Assembly: GCA_048217285.1 (NCBI GenBank)
Contig: DBFWVW010000033.1
Coordinates: forward strand, 1 to 28,728
Reading direction: 5' to 3'
DNA: 28,728 nucleotides
From: CAG-103 sp048217285
Lineage (GTDB): Bacteria > Bacillota > Clostridia > Oscillospirales > Oscillospiraceae
The notes beneath the pieces were generated by a model. The model was not told the DNA's origin. It saw only the letters and a program-made list of their open reading frames with translations, and ran no database searches. Position numbers and translations under genes: made by a program. Shown here in pieces: positions 7,788 to 15,602 of the stretch (its first letter is position 1; each line of letters opens with the position of its first letter).

Positions 7788-9023
7788 CTATTTCCTCCCC
7801 TGTCCTCTCTGCTTGCGGAACTCGCCCGGCAACATCTTGTTGAGCGCGTAAAATACACGGCCCATCGTCCGGTCGGAGCCGAAGCCCGTTTCCATCGCGA
7901 TGTCGACCGTCGGCAGGTCCGTCGTCGTGAGCAGCGCCTCCGCATAACGAACACGGAACATGGACAGAATCTGCTTATAACTGGAGTTCAGGCGCGTTTT
8001 GAGCTGCACACGCAGGATATTTTCCGACGTATACAGGTCGCGTGCGATCTTTTCGGCATCGATCGGCTCGGACATATTCTCATACAGATAGCTGATGGCG
8101 GAAATGAGCGTCTCGCTCATGATCATGCCGCGGTAGACCCGGCCGTCTTTCCCATCGCTGAGCATTTCATTGAGATACCCCTGCGGGGTCATACCGGTCA
8201 GTGCCTTAAAGCGGCGGAAAAATGTGATGCTCATATGGAAGCCGGAAATGGACGACACATAGTCAAACGGCAGACTGTCATACAGGAAATACGACATGGC
8301 CAGGATCAGGCGCGTGCGATTGACATACTGGCTGAAGTTCAGCCCCGTCGCGATCAGCAGCGCGTGGTTAAGCGCCGTCTCATCCGCATCGGAGGAGACC
8401 GCCTCCGCGACCGAAGCCGCCGTGAGCTCTGCCGTGCTGTGCGTGGCGATATAGAGGCTGGCGCGCCGGCCGAGCGGCATATCCAGCATCGAGTACTGCT
8501 CCCTGCGCCGCGCGGCCGCGCGGTTATACAAAAGCTCGATCTTGCGCAGGAACGAACTGCGGATCACCGCCGAGCCGCAACCGTTTTTTGCGCTCAGATG
8601 CCGGAACTGTTCAAACAGCCGTGCGATCACCTTGACATCGTTCCCGCCCGGGCCGATCACAGGCAGGCCGGTGACTATCTCGATCTCGCGCAGATTCGTG
8701 ATCTGGTTAAACATATAATAGCTCAATAGCTGGTAATCGAACGCAGCAACCCATATCTTCAGCGCATCTCCGAATTCAGGGCAAATCGTCAGCACCTGCG
8801 AACACTGGATCCACGCGACGCAGCCCGACTGCACAGGAAATTCCTCGCCGTTGATGATAAAACTGCCGCTGCCGCTGCGGACAAGCACGAAATAGCTGTC
8901 CACCTCCATAACGGGGAACAGCTCCTCACTAATGGTATGCTCCTGAAGCCGGAGATACTTGTCCGGCCCGCAAAAATGCCCGCTGCGCGGCGTTTCGCAG
9001 AGCGGTCTGCTTCTTCTCTTCAA
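7788..9023 (-). CDS. AraC-family regulator with two tandem DNA-binding domains
   Basis: A 411-residue transcription regulator and the likely local controller of the bai genes. The N-terminal third has an AraC-type cupin (YFVLVRSGSGSFIINGEEF). Two AraC DNA-binding domains follow: residues about 191-290, ending in the signature FFRRFKALTGMTPQGYL, and about 302-405, with GFGSDRTMGRVFYALNK then LPGEFRK. A single such domain is normal, so the duplication is unusual. The start is placed at a TTG at 9023 with AAGGGGGG 8-9 bases upstream; a further TTG at 9113 would add 30 residues without a good ribosome site. It is followed directly by the cupin gene. AraC/XylS regulators are known beside bai genes in C. 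scindens, but target sites here are inferred. Confidence 0.85.
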   Translation of the reverse strand: MKRRSRPLCETPRSGHFCGPDKYLRLQEHTISEELFPVMEVDSYFVLVRSGSGSFIINGEEFPVQSGCVAWIQCSQVLTICPEFGDALKIWVAAFDYQLLSYYMFNQITNLREIEIVTGLPVIGPGGNDVKVIARLFEQFRHLSAKNGCGSAVIRSSFLRKIELLYNRAAARRREQYSMLDMPLGRRASLYIATHSTAELTAASVAEAVSSDADETALNHALLIATGLNFSQYVNRTRLILAMSYFLYDSLPFDYVSSISGFHMSITFFRRFKALTGMTPQGYLNEMLSDGKDGRVYRGMIMSETLISAISYLYENMSEPIDAEKIARDLYTSENILRVQLKTRLNSSYKQILSMFRVRYAEALLTTTDLPTVDIAMETGFGSDRTMGRVFYALNKMLPGEFRKQRGQGRK

Positions 9024-9086
9024 CGTTTCTAGCCCCCCTTCGTGGTAACAGTACGGCTTACTAACGGACAACCGGCAATGCTTCTT

Positions 9087-9150
9087 TTTATAGATTAACA
9101 GCTTTTCGTGCAAAAAACAAGTGCGTGAATTTCAAACTTTTCAACATTTC
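9087..9150 (-). promoter_or_regulatory. Candidate promoter of the AraC-cupin operon
   Basis: On the minus strand TTGCAC (9113-9108) and TATAAA (9092-9087) are separated by 15 bases, shorter than ideal. An upstream GAAATGTTGA (9150-9141) resembles the element upstream of baiA and could be an autoregulatory site. Assignment is tentative. Confidence 0.35.
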
Positions 9151-9187
9151 CGTTCAATTTTGTTACAAATAGCGTAGATTGGCAAAA

Positions 9188-9214
9188 GGCCCGCCGGTGT
9201 GCATTCGGCGGGCC
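9188..9214 (-). terminator. Rho-independent terminator after baiH
   Basis: GGCCCGCCG (9188-9196) and CGGCGGGCC (9206-9214) form a 9-bp GC stem with a 9-base loop. On the minus strand the stem is followed by TTTTGCC. It lies about 70 bases after the baiH stop and separates baiH from the AraC promoter. The 9215-9285 stretch holds nothing else recognisable. Confidence 0.75.
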
Positions 9215-9285
9215 TCCGCGCTGTGATAAGATTGAAAGGAGTAAGAGGATGAAAAGGAATAATAGCAAAGAGAATACGCAGTGAC

Positions 9286-11277
9286 TTACAGCTCGTAACC
9301 GACGTGGAAGCCCTGATGCATGGCATCGCTGGACTGACCCGGCTTGATGGCGTCGCCGATCACATGGACTTCCGGCACGAACGCCTTGAGCTCTTCGGAC
9401 AGCGGATCATACTTGCGGGAGCCGAGGCCAAGAACAATGTAATCAAAGCCCTTGAGCCACTCTTCCGTGCCGTCCTTGTGCTGGATCTTGACCTCGTGCT
9501 CGGTCACTTCGAGCACCTTGGAGTTGATGTAGCTCTTGACGCCCTCACGGCGCAGGCTGGCGAGCGCAATGTTGCGGTTCGGCAGGCAGACGCCGGTCAT
9601 GAGCTGCGGCTGCATCTCGACGAGCGTGACCTCCACATCGCCGATGCTGCCGGTGGTGGCAAAGGAATTCGGGCGTGCATCGGCCATGAGCATTTCGGCC
9701 GTCTCACAGGCGACTTCGCCGCCGCCAAGGATGCAGACCGTACCCTTCGGGATGGTAACCTTGCGGCTGAGGATATCATGGGTGGTGATGACCGGATAGT
9801 CGCCGACGCCCTTGATGAAGGTCGGGATGAGCGGCGTCGCGCCGGTGGCGACGACGACGGCATCGGGCGCGAATTCCTTCACGCTCTCGACCGTGGCTTC
9901 CTTCTTAAACTCGAACTTCACGCCGGCCTTCTTGGCACGGTAGTTCAGGTGCGTGAGCCACTTGCACATCTCCTGCTTGCCGGGAGAAACGACCGCCAGA
10001 TTCAGCTGACCGCCGATCTGCTTGCTCTTTTCCCAGACGGTGACGTCATGGCCGCGCTCAGCCGCCGTGACTGCGGTGTACATACCGCCGGGGCCGGCGC
10101 CAATGACGAGGACCTTCTTCGGCTTGTCGGTCGGGTTGAACGGATAGTCATACTCATGGCCGACGAGCGGGTTGATGTGGCACTTGCAGACCGGGTGATG
10201 CGGATCTTCCGGCGTGATGCACCGGCCGCCGCAGGAGCCGCAGGGCGTGATGTCATCAAAGCGATTTTCATAAGCCTTCTTCGGCAGATCGGGGTCTGCG
10301 AGCAAAGGACGACCCATAGACACGCCGTCCACCAGACCACGCTCGACCAGATCGGCGGCGTAGCGCACGTCGTTGATCTTGCCGACAACGAAAACCGGGA
10401 TGTTCACGACCTTCTTGATCTCCGACGCCTCATAGACGTTCAGGCCGATCTTCTGGCTGTGGGAAGGAAGGATATTCTGAAGGCCCTCATATTGGACGCC
10501 GCCGGAGACCTCGAGCATATCGACACCCGCGGCCTCGAACTTCGGGGCGAGGTAAAGCATTTCGTCCAGAGAGTTGCCGCCCGGCTCACGCTCGGAACCG
10601 GAGACGCGCAGCACGATCGGAAAATCAGGGCTGATGTTGCGGCGGCACTCTTCAATGATCTCAAGAATCAGGCGCGCGCGGTTGTCGATGCAGCCGCCGT
10701 ACTCGTCCATGCGCTTGTTGCGCAGCGGGCTGAGGAATGCGCCCGGCAGCATATAGGCATGCGCGACGTGCAGGGCGATACCGCCGCAGCCAGCCTCTTC
10801 GGCGCGGCGCGCAGCCTGACCGTACTGCTTGACGACCTTGTGGATCTCGTCAATCGTGATCGGGCGGCTGACGGCGCCGTTGGCGTTCGTGTTCACGGAC
10901 GGGCCGAGCGGCGTGATGCCCTTGAGCGCACAGATGGACTCCGGGCCCGGATGGATCAGCTGCGGGAAGAGCGTGCTGCCGGCATCGCTCACGCGCTTTG
11001 CAAAGGCGGCGAACTGCGGGACGAGGGAGTCCTTGTCCAGCGCGGTCGTCTTGCCGATGTACCAATACTTATGATCGACCGTAACTGCGTCGATCACGAC
11101 GTAACCTGCACCGCCCTCTGCGCGGCGCACAAAGATATCCGCGAGCTGCTTGGGAACCGTGCCGTTGGTCGCCTCATAGTGCATACTCATCGGCGCCATG
11201 GCAATACGGTTTTTCAGCGTCGTTCTGCCCAACTGCAGGGGCGAGAAGATTTTCGCATCTTTCATATCGGTTATCAT
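9286..11277 (-). CDS. baiH: BaiH NADH:flavin oxidoreductase (bile acid enoyl-CoA reductase family)
   Basis: A 663-residue flavin/iron-sulfur oxidoreductase of the 2,4-dienoyl-CoA reductase family and a clear homologue of C. scindens BaiH (661 residues), assigned to the 7-beta branch and the reductive arm. Order: an old-yellow-enzyme FMN barrel starting FSPLQLG (about 1-340) with AHAYMLPGAFLSPLRNKR and DEYGG; a 4Fe-4S site with Cys346, Cys349, Cys353 and Cys364 or 366; an FAD domain starting VLVIGAGPGGMYTA; and an NADH domain with VCILGGGEVACETAE. The start at the ATG at 11277 is fixed by AGGAGG 7 bases upstream. It is transcribed alone and diverges from baiCD, unlike the single C. scindens operon. 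Confidence 0.95.
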   Translation of the reverse strand: MITDMKDAKIFSPLQLGRTTLKNRIAMAPMSMHYEATNGTVPKQLADIFVRRAEGGAGYVVIDAVTVDHKYWYIGKTTALDKDSLVPQFAAFAKRVSDAGSTLFPQLIHPGPESICALKGITPLGPSVNTNANGAVSRPITIDEIHKVVKQYGQAARRAEEAGCGGIALHVAHAYMLPGAFLSPLRNKRMDEYGGCIDNRARLILEIIEECRRNISPDFPIVLRVSGSEREPGGNSLDEMLYLAPKFEAAGVDMLEVSGGVQYEGLQNILPSHSQKIGLNVYEASEIKKVVNIPVFVVGKINDVRYAADLVERGLVDGVSMGRPLLADPDLPKKAYENRFDDITPCGSCGGRCITPEDPHHPVCKCHINPLVGHEYDYPFNPTDKPKKVLVIGAGPGGMYTAVTAAERGHDVTVWEKSKQIGGQLNLAVVSPGKQEMCKWLTHLNYRAKKAGVKFEFKKEATVESVKEFAPDAVVVATGATPLIPTFIKGVGDYPVITTHDILSRKVTIPKGTVCILGGGEVACETAEMLMADARPNSFATTGSIGDVEVTLVEMQPQLMTGVCLPNRNIALASLRREGVKSYINSKVLEVTEHEVKIQHKDGTEEWLKGFDYIVLGLGSRKYDPLSEELKAFVPEVHVIGDAIKPGQSSDAMHQGFHVGYEL

Positions 11278-11384
11278 GTGATTGCCTCCTGAACGATATT
11301 AAATATGTATCCCACACATCGGCTTTCCGCCGTATATTCCGGCCGGAGGGCAGCGCATGGGTGCTCCGGATGGTTCGTGCTTTC

Positions 11385-11414
11385 AGTATAAAGGATGTGA
11401 CGCGGATATGTCGC
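11385..11414 (-). promoter_or_regulatory. Candidate baiH promoter
   Basis: On the minus strand the -10 TATACT (11390-11385) and the -35 GCGACA (11414-11409) are 18 bases apart. The -10 is close to consensus and the -35 weak, as expected for an activated promoter. The implied leader is about 100 bases. A GGATGTGACG element (plus strand, 11393-11402) lies between the hexamers. Confidence 0.5.
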
Positions 11415-11444
11415 ACATTTTCTTGTTAAATAATCCACATTTTC
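11414..11444 (-). repeat. Direct repeat GAAAATGTG at the baiH -35 (candidate AraC operator)
   Basis: GAAAATGTG occurs twice on the minus strand, at 11444-11436 and 11422-11414, with a 22-base period (two helical turns). The proximal copy abuts the -35 of the baiH promoter. AraC-family activators classically bind such tandem half-sites about 21 bases apart, next to or overlapping the -35. The repeat is seen directly; the binding protein is inferred. Confidence 0.5.
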
Positions 11445-11622
11445 AAAAAGAATTTCAGAAAATGCTGGCGCGCAAGCAGACAGTTTTTTCATTTTCACTA
11501 CATTTTGCGGACTTTTTTGCGCATTTGTCCGGAGAAATAATGCCGGAAAAATGCTGTGTCCCCCCCGGTGCCCTCTGTGGAAAGAGGCAAATTTGCACAA
11601 GAGACAGCAGTCGGTTTTGTAT

Positions 11623-11699
11623 ATTACGCCACATCCCTGCGGCAAAGTGACAATAAAACTGAAGTTTTTGTACATTTTTTACGTATGATTACGCCACAT
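11623..11699 (+). repeat. Direct repeat ATTACGCCACAT upstream of baiCD
   Basis: The 12-base sequence ATTACGCCACAT occurs exactly at 11623-11634 and 11688-11699, 65 bases apart (about six helical turns), each preceded by GTAT or GTATG. The second copy ends 14 bases before the candidate -35 of baiCD. Its complement ATGTGGCGTAAT shares the ATGTG core with the baiH-side repeats, which suggests one regulator for both directions. Confidence 0.5.
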
Positions 11700-11713
11700 T
11701 CTTTCCGACACGC

Positions 11714-11743
11714 TTCGCAGCCTAGTGTTAATATTTCTACAAT
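11714..11743 (+). promoter_or_regulatory. Candidate baiCD-baiE promoter
   Basis: TTCGCA (11714-11719) and TACAAT (11738-11743) with an 18-base spacer. This would start transcription near 11750 and give a leader of about 140 bases before the baiCD ATG. The -35 is weak, in keeping with the upstream repeat acting as an activator site. Confidence 0.45.
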
Positions 11744-11750
11744 AGCTGAT

Positions 11751-11834
11751 GAGGAGCGGAATCCGGCCACCAGCGGCCGGTCTCCGCCGGATCATTCCCG
11801 GGTCCGTCGGACATGATTAAGGAACTCCGCTCTC
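11751..11834 (+). other. Possible structured 5' leader RNA of the baiCD operon
   Basis: GAGCGGA (11754-11760) can pair with TCCGCTC (11826-11832), enclosing two further hairpins: CCGGCC/GGCCGG (11763-11768 with 11775-11780), and ATCAT/ATGAT (11791-11795 with 11813-11817) topped by GTCC/GGAC. An alternative pairing, ATCCGGC (11761-11767) with GCCGGAT (11786-11792), excludes the first hairpin. No T-run follows. It does not match a riboswitch class I recognise. The pairing is real on paper; the function is unknown. Confidence 0.4.
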
Positions 11835-11891
11835 AGGCAGACGTGTAGGAAATCAGATTCGGATTCATTTCAATTAGGAAAGGTGTATTTC

Positions 11892-13817
11892 ATGAGTTAC
11901 GATGCATTGTTTTCTCCCATCAAGCTCAGAGGGCTTGAGCTGAAAAACCGTGTGGTCCTGCCGGGTATGAACACCAAGATGGTCAAGGACAAGAATGACG
12001 TCGGCGAAGATCTGCCCGCCTACCACGCGGCGCGCGCAGCCGGCGGCTGCGGCCTGAACATTGTCGAGCTTGTCTCCATCTGCCCCGAGTGCCATGCATA
12101 CCTGTACCTCGGCCTTTACAATGAGCACCACAGAGACCAGCTGCGCAAGATCACCGACGCGATCCATGCCGCCGGCGGCAAGGCGGGCGTGCAGATCTGG
12201 CACGGCGGTTTCGTGCCCGAAGAATTCTTCGACAAGACCAACAAGCTCGAGACGCCCGACACGCTGACCGTCGAGCGCATCCACGAGATCGTCAAGCAGT
12301 TCGGCTACTCCGCAAAGCTCGCCGTCGAGGCCGGCTTTGACGCGCTGGAGTTCCACGGCGCGCACACCTATCTGCCGCACGAATTCATGAACCCCTCGCT
12401 CAATAAGCGCACCGATGAGTACGGCAACCAGAGTCTGGAGAACCGCTGCCGCTTCAACCTCGAAGTCATCCGCGAGATGCGCAAGAATATGCCGGAAGAT
12501 ATGCCGCTGCTCATGCGTCTGGACGCCATCGACGAGATGCTCCCGGCCGTGACCACGCTCGACGAAACCGTACAGTTCGTCAACTGGGCCGCCGAGGCCG
12601 GTGTCGACGCGATCGACCTGTCCCGCGGCAACGCCCGCAGCCTCGCGACCGTGTACGAAGTGCCGCCCTACAACCTGGAGCCGGGCTTCAATATGGACAA
12701 CATTGCCGCCGTCAAGGCGCGCGTGAATATCCCGGTCATTGGCGTCGGCCGCATCGTCGAGCCCGCGCTGGCGGACCAGCTCATCCGCGAAGGCAAGATC
12801 GACATGGTCGCCGTCGGCCGTGCACAGCTCGTGGATCCCGAGTGGTGCAACAAGGCACAGGCCGGCCGTGACGCGGAGATCCGCCGCTGCATCGGCTGCA
12901 CCGAGGGCTGCTACGACAAGGTCATCGACCCGAACGCCAAGCACATCACCTGCACCCGCAACCCCGCGCTCTGCCTTGAGTACAAGGGTCTCCCGAAGCC
13001 GGAGAAGGCCAAGAACGTCATGGTCATCGGCGCCGGCATCGGCGGCCTGATGGCAGCCGAGTACCTCAAGGCCCGCGGCCACAACCCGACCGTGTACGAA
13101 GCCACGCAGGCCCCCGGCGGTCACTTCGTCCTGGCCGGCAAGGCCCCGAAGAAGCAGGCCTTCACCGACGCTGTGATGTGGGATGCCGAAGAATGCAAGC
13201 GCATGGGCATCGAGATCAAGACCGGCGTGACCGTCACGCCCGAGCTCATCAAGGAAGTCAAGCCCGACCACGTGATCGTTGCCACCGGCGCGCACTTCGT
13301 CGCCCCGAACATCCCGGGTCTCGACACCGCGAAGGACGTTTACGTGGCTGAGGACGTACTGGCCGGCAAGGCCATGCCGCAGGGCGAGGTCATCATCCTC
13401 GGCGGCGGCGGTGTCGGCGTCGAAACTGCAGAGTATCTCGTCGAGCACGGTGTGACCGATGTGCGCGTCATGGATTCCAAGCGTGTCGGCAACAAGATGG
13501 GTATGCTGCGCACCATGTTCCTCGACATTGAGTATCCCGGCGACACGATCAAGAAGAGCCGCAACTCCAAGGTCACCGGCATCGGCGACCACGAGATCAC
13601 CTATTCGTTCACGAACAAGGCTAAGAAGACCGTGGAAAAGACCCGCCACTACGATTCGCTCGTCATTGCGACCGGTATGCACTCCCGCCCGACGCAGGAG
13701 CTGACCGACGCGTGCAGCGAGCTCGGCATCCCCTGCGATGTGATCGGCAGCGCCAAGAAGGCCGACATGGGCATCGAAGCCACTGCCGACGCTTACGCCG
13801 CCGCCATGAACGTCTGA
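11892..13817 (+). CDS. baiCD: BaiCD NADH:flavin oxidoreductase (3-oxo-delta4-bile acid-CoA)
   Basis: A 641-residue homologue of C. scindens BaiCD, the flavoenzyme that introduces (and reversibly reduces) the delta4 double bond in 3-oxo bile acid-CoA of the 7-alpha series. Order: FMN barrel starting MSYDALFSPIKLRGLELKN, with HGAHTYLPHEFMNP and KRTDEYG; a 4Fe-4S site with Cys333, Cys336, Cys340 and Cys354 (CIGCTEGC then ITC); an FAD motif VIGAGIGG at about 378-385; and an NADH motif IILGGGGVGVETAEYL near 500. The start at the ATG at 11892 agrees with the known N-terminus and has AGGAAAGG 8 bases upstream; a GTG three codons earlier is too close to it. First gene of the rightward bai operon, 30 bases before baiE. 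Confidence 0.95.
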   Translation: MSYDALFSPIKLRGLELKNRVVLPGMNTKMVKDKNDVGEDLPAYHAARAAGGCGLNIVELVSICPECHAYLYLGLYNEHHRDQLRKITDAIHAAGGKAGVQIWHGGFVPEEFFDKTNKLETPDTLTVERIHEIVKQFGYSAKLAVEAGFDALEFHGAHTYLPHEFMNPSLNKRTDEYGNQSLENRCRFNLEVIREMRKNMPEDMPLLMRLDAIDEMLPAVTTLDETVQFVNWAAEAGVDAIDLSRGNARSLATVYEVPPYNLEPGFNMDNIAAVKARVNIPVIGVGRIVEPALADQLIREGKIDMVAVGRAQLVDPEWCNKAQAGRDAEIRRCIGCTEGCYDKVIDPNAKHITCTRNPALCLEYKGLPKPEKAKNVMVIGAGIGGLMAAEYLKARGHNPTVYEATQAPGGHFVLAGKAPKKQAFTDAVMWDAEECKRMGIEIKTGVTVTPELIKEVKPDHVIVATGAHFVAPNIPGLDTAKDVYVAEDVLAGKAMPQGEVIILGGGGVGVETAEYLVEHGVTDVRVMDSKRVGNKMGMLRTMFLDIEYPGDTIKKSRNSKVTGIGDHEITYSFTNKAKKTVEKTRHYDSLVIATGMHSRPTQELTDACSELGIPCDVIGSAKKADMGIEATADAYAAAMNV

Positions 13818-13847
13818 ATACGGATAACAGATTAGGAGGTTATCATC

Positions 13848-14381
13848 ATGACAGTTGAAGAACGTCTGGAAGCGCTCGAAAAAGAAGTGCAGCAGCTCAA
13901 GGATGTACAGGCCATCAAGGAGCTCAAGAGCAAGTATTTCCGCGCACTTGACACCAAGAACTGGGACGAACTGGAGACGACCATGACCCCGAACATCTCC
14001 ACCGCCTACTCCAACGGCAAGCTCGTCTTCCACGGCCCGAAGGAGATCACCAACTACTTCAAGGAGTCCATGCCCGATACTGAGATCACCCTGCATCAGG
14101 GTCACAACCCGGTCATCTGGTTCGAGAGCGACACCGTTGCCTACGGCAAGTGGTATCTGCAGGACAACCTGATCTTCGCCGAGGGCAATCCCTACTGCGG
14201 CACGCAGATCCAGGGCTCGGCCATCTACACCGACAAGTATGTCAAGATCGACGGCCAGTGGCTGATCGAGGATACCGGTTACCTGCGCGTGTATGAGGAG
14301 TCCTTCCAGCGCGATAACACGCACCGTATCCGCATCAATATGTTCCGCCCGAAGAAAAAGAAAGTCGTCAAGAAAAAATAA
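13848..14381 (+). CDS. baiE: Bile acid 7-alpha-dehydratase BaiE
   Basis: A 177-residue SnoaL/NTF2-fold enzyme and clear BaiE homologue. It removes the 7-alpha-hydroxyl as water, the rate-limiting and committing step of 7-dehydroxylation. The residues known to matter in the C. scindens structure are at identical positions: Tyr30 and Asp35 in KYFRALD, and His83 in LHQGH. The N-terminal helix MTVEERLEALEKEV and the TDKYVKIDGQWLIEDTGY strand also match. The start at 13848 follows a perfect AGGAGG. The protein is about ten residues longer than C. scindens BaiE, ending in a strongly basic tail (RPKKKKVVKKK). Confidence 0.96.
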   Translation: MTVEERLEALEKEVQQLKDVQAIKELKSKYFRALDTKNWDELETTMTPNISTAYSNGKLVFHGPKEITNYFKESMPDTEITLHQGHNPVIWFESDTVAYGKWYLQDNLIFAEGNPYCGTQIQGSAIYTDKYVKIDGQWLIEDTGYLRVYEESFQRDNTHRIRINMFRPKKKKVVKKK

Positions 14382-14395
14382 GCAATCCCGCTGGA

Positions 14396-14432
14396 TTCAA
14401 GCCGTCGTACATCCGATGTATGGCGGCTTGAA
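14396..14432 (+). other. Intercistronic hairpin after baiE
   Basis: TTCAAGCCG (14396-14404) pairs with CGGCTTGAA (14424-14432), and TACAT pairs with ATGTA around a CCG loop, with G-T pairs between, giving about 17 pairs. It is followed by an A-rich stretch and not T's, so it is unlikely to be a full terminator. It may protect the baiCD-baiE message or lower downstream expression. Confidence 0.55.
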
Positions 14433-14473
14433 CCAAAATATACGAATTTTCCTGCAAACGGAGCGTGATCCCT

Positions 14474-15541
14474 GTGCTGAAAAAACTGCGGCGCAAAGTC
14501 TACCGCAAGATCCGCTTTCAGACTTGGTACCGCAAGGCGAACTATTACCACCGCAAGCGGCACGATCTGGACAAAATCATTGCCCAGTACCGCGGCGTAG
14601 ACGTACTGAGCGACAAAAAGCACCTGTACCATCTGCGGCGCGACATGATCCGGAGCCTGTTTCGGTATGGCTCATACTACAACGAATATTTTCTCTTCGG
14701 CTACGAGGGAAAGAACGCCGCCTACCGCGACGGCTTCATCACCGAAGGCGTCCGCATGAGCTACTACCCGCGCATGAACGACCCGAAGAACACAAACATG
14801 CTCGAAAACAAGTACCTGACGTACCAGAAGTTCCGCGATTTTTACGGCCGCGACGTACTGCGCATCAAGAAAGGCGCTGCTCCCACGCCTGCCGCGCTTG
14901 AGGCACTGCGCACTTTCACACAGGCGCACCCGAACTACATCGTCAAGCCCATCTACGCCGCCTTCGGCAAGGGCGTACATACAGAATCTCTCCGCGACTA
15001 CCCCTATCTCGAGGCTGCGTACGCTGCCTACGGCACGCACGGGGCGATTCTCGAGGAGATCATTGAGCAGGGGCCGGAGCTAGCACGCATTCATCCACAG
15101 TCGGTCAACACACTGCGCATCCCGACGGTCGTCCTGGCCGACGGTGAGGTGCGGCTGTTTCACCCGACACTGCGCGTCGGCCGCGGCGATGGCATCATCG
15201 ATAACTTCAGCGCCGGGGGCATCAGCGCACTCATCGATCCCGACACCGGCTGCATCTGCTCCAACGGTGCGGACAAAAAGGGGCATCGCTACATAACGCA
15301 TCCGGACACCGGCGTGCGCTTTCGCGGCTATCCGCTCCCGGAGTGGGACAAGGCCGTGGACATGGTCAAAACGGCCGCGCACATGGTACCCGGCAACCAC
15401 TATTGCGGCTGGGATCTCGCCTACAGCACCCACGGCTGGTGCATGGTCGAGGCCAACTGCACCGCGCAAATGGGCGGTATGCAGATCATCACACAAACCG
15501 GCAGAAAGGCAGAGCTGGAAGCGCTCATCGCGCAGATGTGA
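14474..15541 (+). CDS. Sugar-transfer-associated ATP-grasp protein, within the bai operon
   Basis: A 355-residue protein of the ATPgrasp_ST type, usually found in surface polysaccharide clusters and of unproven reaction; ATP-grasp enzymes join a carboxylate to an amine, thiol or similar via an acyl-phosphate. Seen: a basic N-terminus, a nucleotide-binding lysine in NYIVKPIYAAFGKG (about Lys158), ILEEIIEQGPELARIHPQSV, SVNTLRIPTVV, and a metal-binding VEAN near the C-terminus (Glu326, Asn328). The start is taken at the GTG at 14474, 10 bases after ACGGAG; the GTG at 14465 is too close to that site. It lies between baiE and two SnoaL genes, so it is probably co-transcribed with bile acid enzymes. 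A role on bile acids is only a hypothesis. Confidence 0.82.
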   Translation: MLKKLRRKVYRKIRFQTWYRKANYYHRKRHDLDKIIAQYRGVDVLSDKKHLYHLRRDMIRSLFRYGSYYNEYFLFGYEGKNAAYRDGFITEGVRMSYYPRMNDPKNTNMLENKYLTYQKFRDFYGRDVLRIKKGAAPTPAALEALRTFTQAHPNYIVKPIYAAFGKGVHTESLRDYPYLEAAYAAYGTHGAILEEIIEQGPELARIHPQSVNTLRIPTVVLADGEVRLFHPTLRVGRGDGIIDNFSAGGISALIDPDTGCICSNGADKKGHRYITHPDTGVRFRGYPLPEWDKAVDMVKTAAHMVPGNHYCGWDLAYSTHGWCMVEANCTAQMGGMQIITQTGRKAELEALIAQM

Positions 15542-15602
15542 CGCCGCTGCCGTCAATAGGCAAAGGAAACCAACACGACGACATCGAAAGGAGAAAAAAA
15601 CA

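Noticed and set aside
9141..9326. 61-codon minus-strand frame at the end of baiH
   Set aside because: It overlaps the baiH 3' end in another frame and runs across the terminator hairpin.
11274..11675. Small open frames on both strands inside the baiH-baiCD intergenic region
   Set aside because: They lack ribosome sites and known similarity, and they overlap the candidate promoters and repeats.
11751..11834. tRNA-like fold with a 7-bp closing stem
   Set aside because: The length and closing stem suggest a tRNA, but there is no TTCNA-type T-loop and no proper anticodon arm, so it was kept only as a possible structured leader.
11874..14324. Very long open frame on the strand opposite baiCD and baiE
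   Set aside because: It lies fully antisense to two clearly recognised genes, has low-complexity His/Asp/Gly/Val-rich content typical of a GC-rich shadow frame, and no ribosome site.
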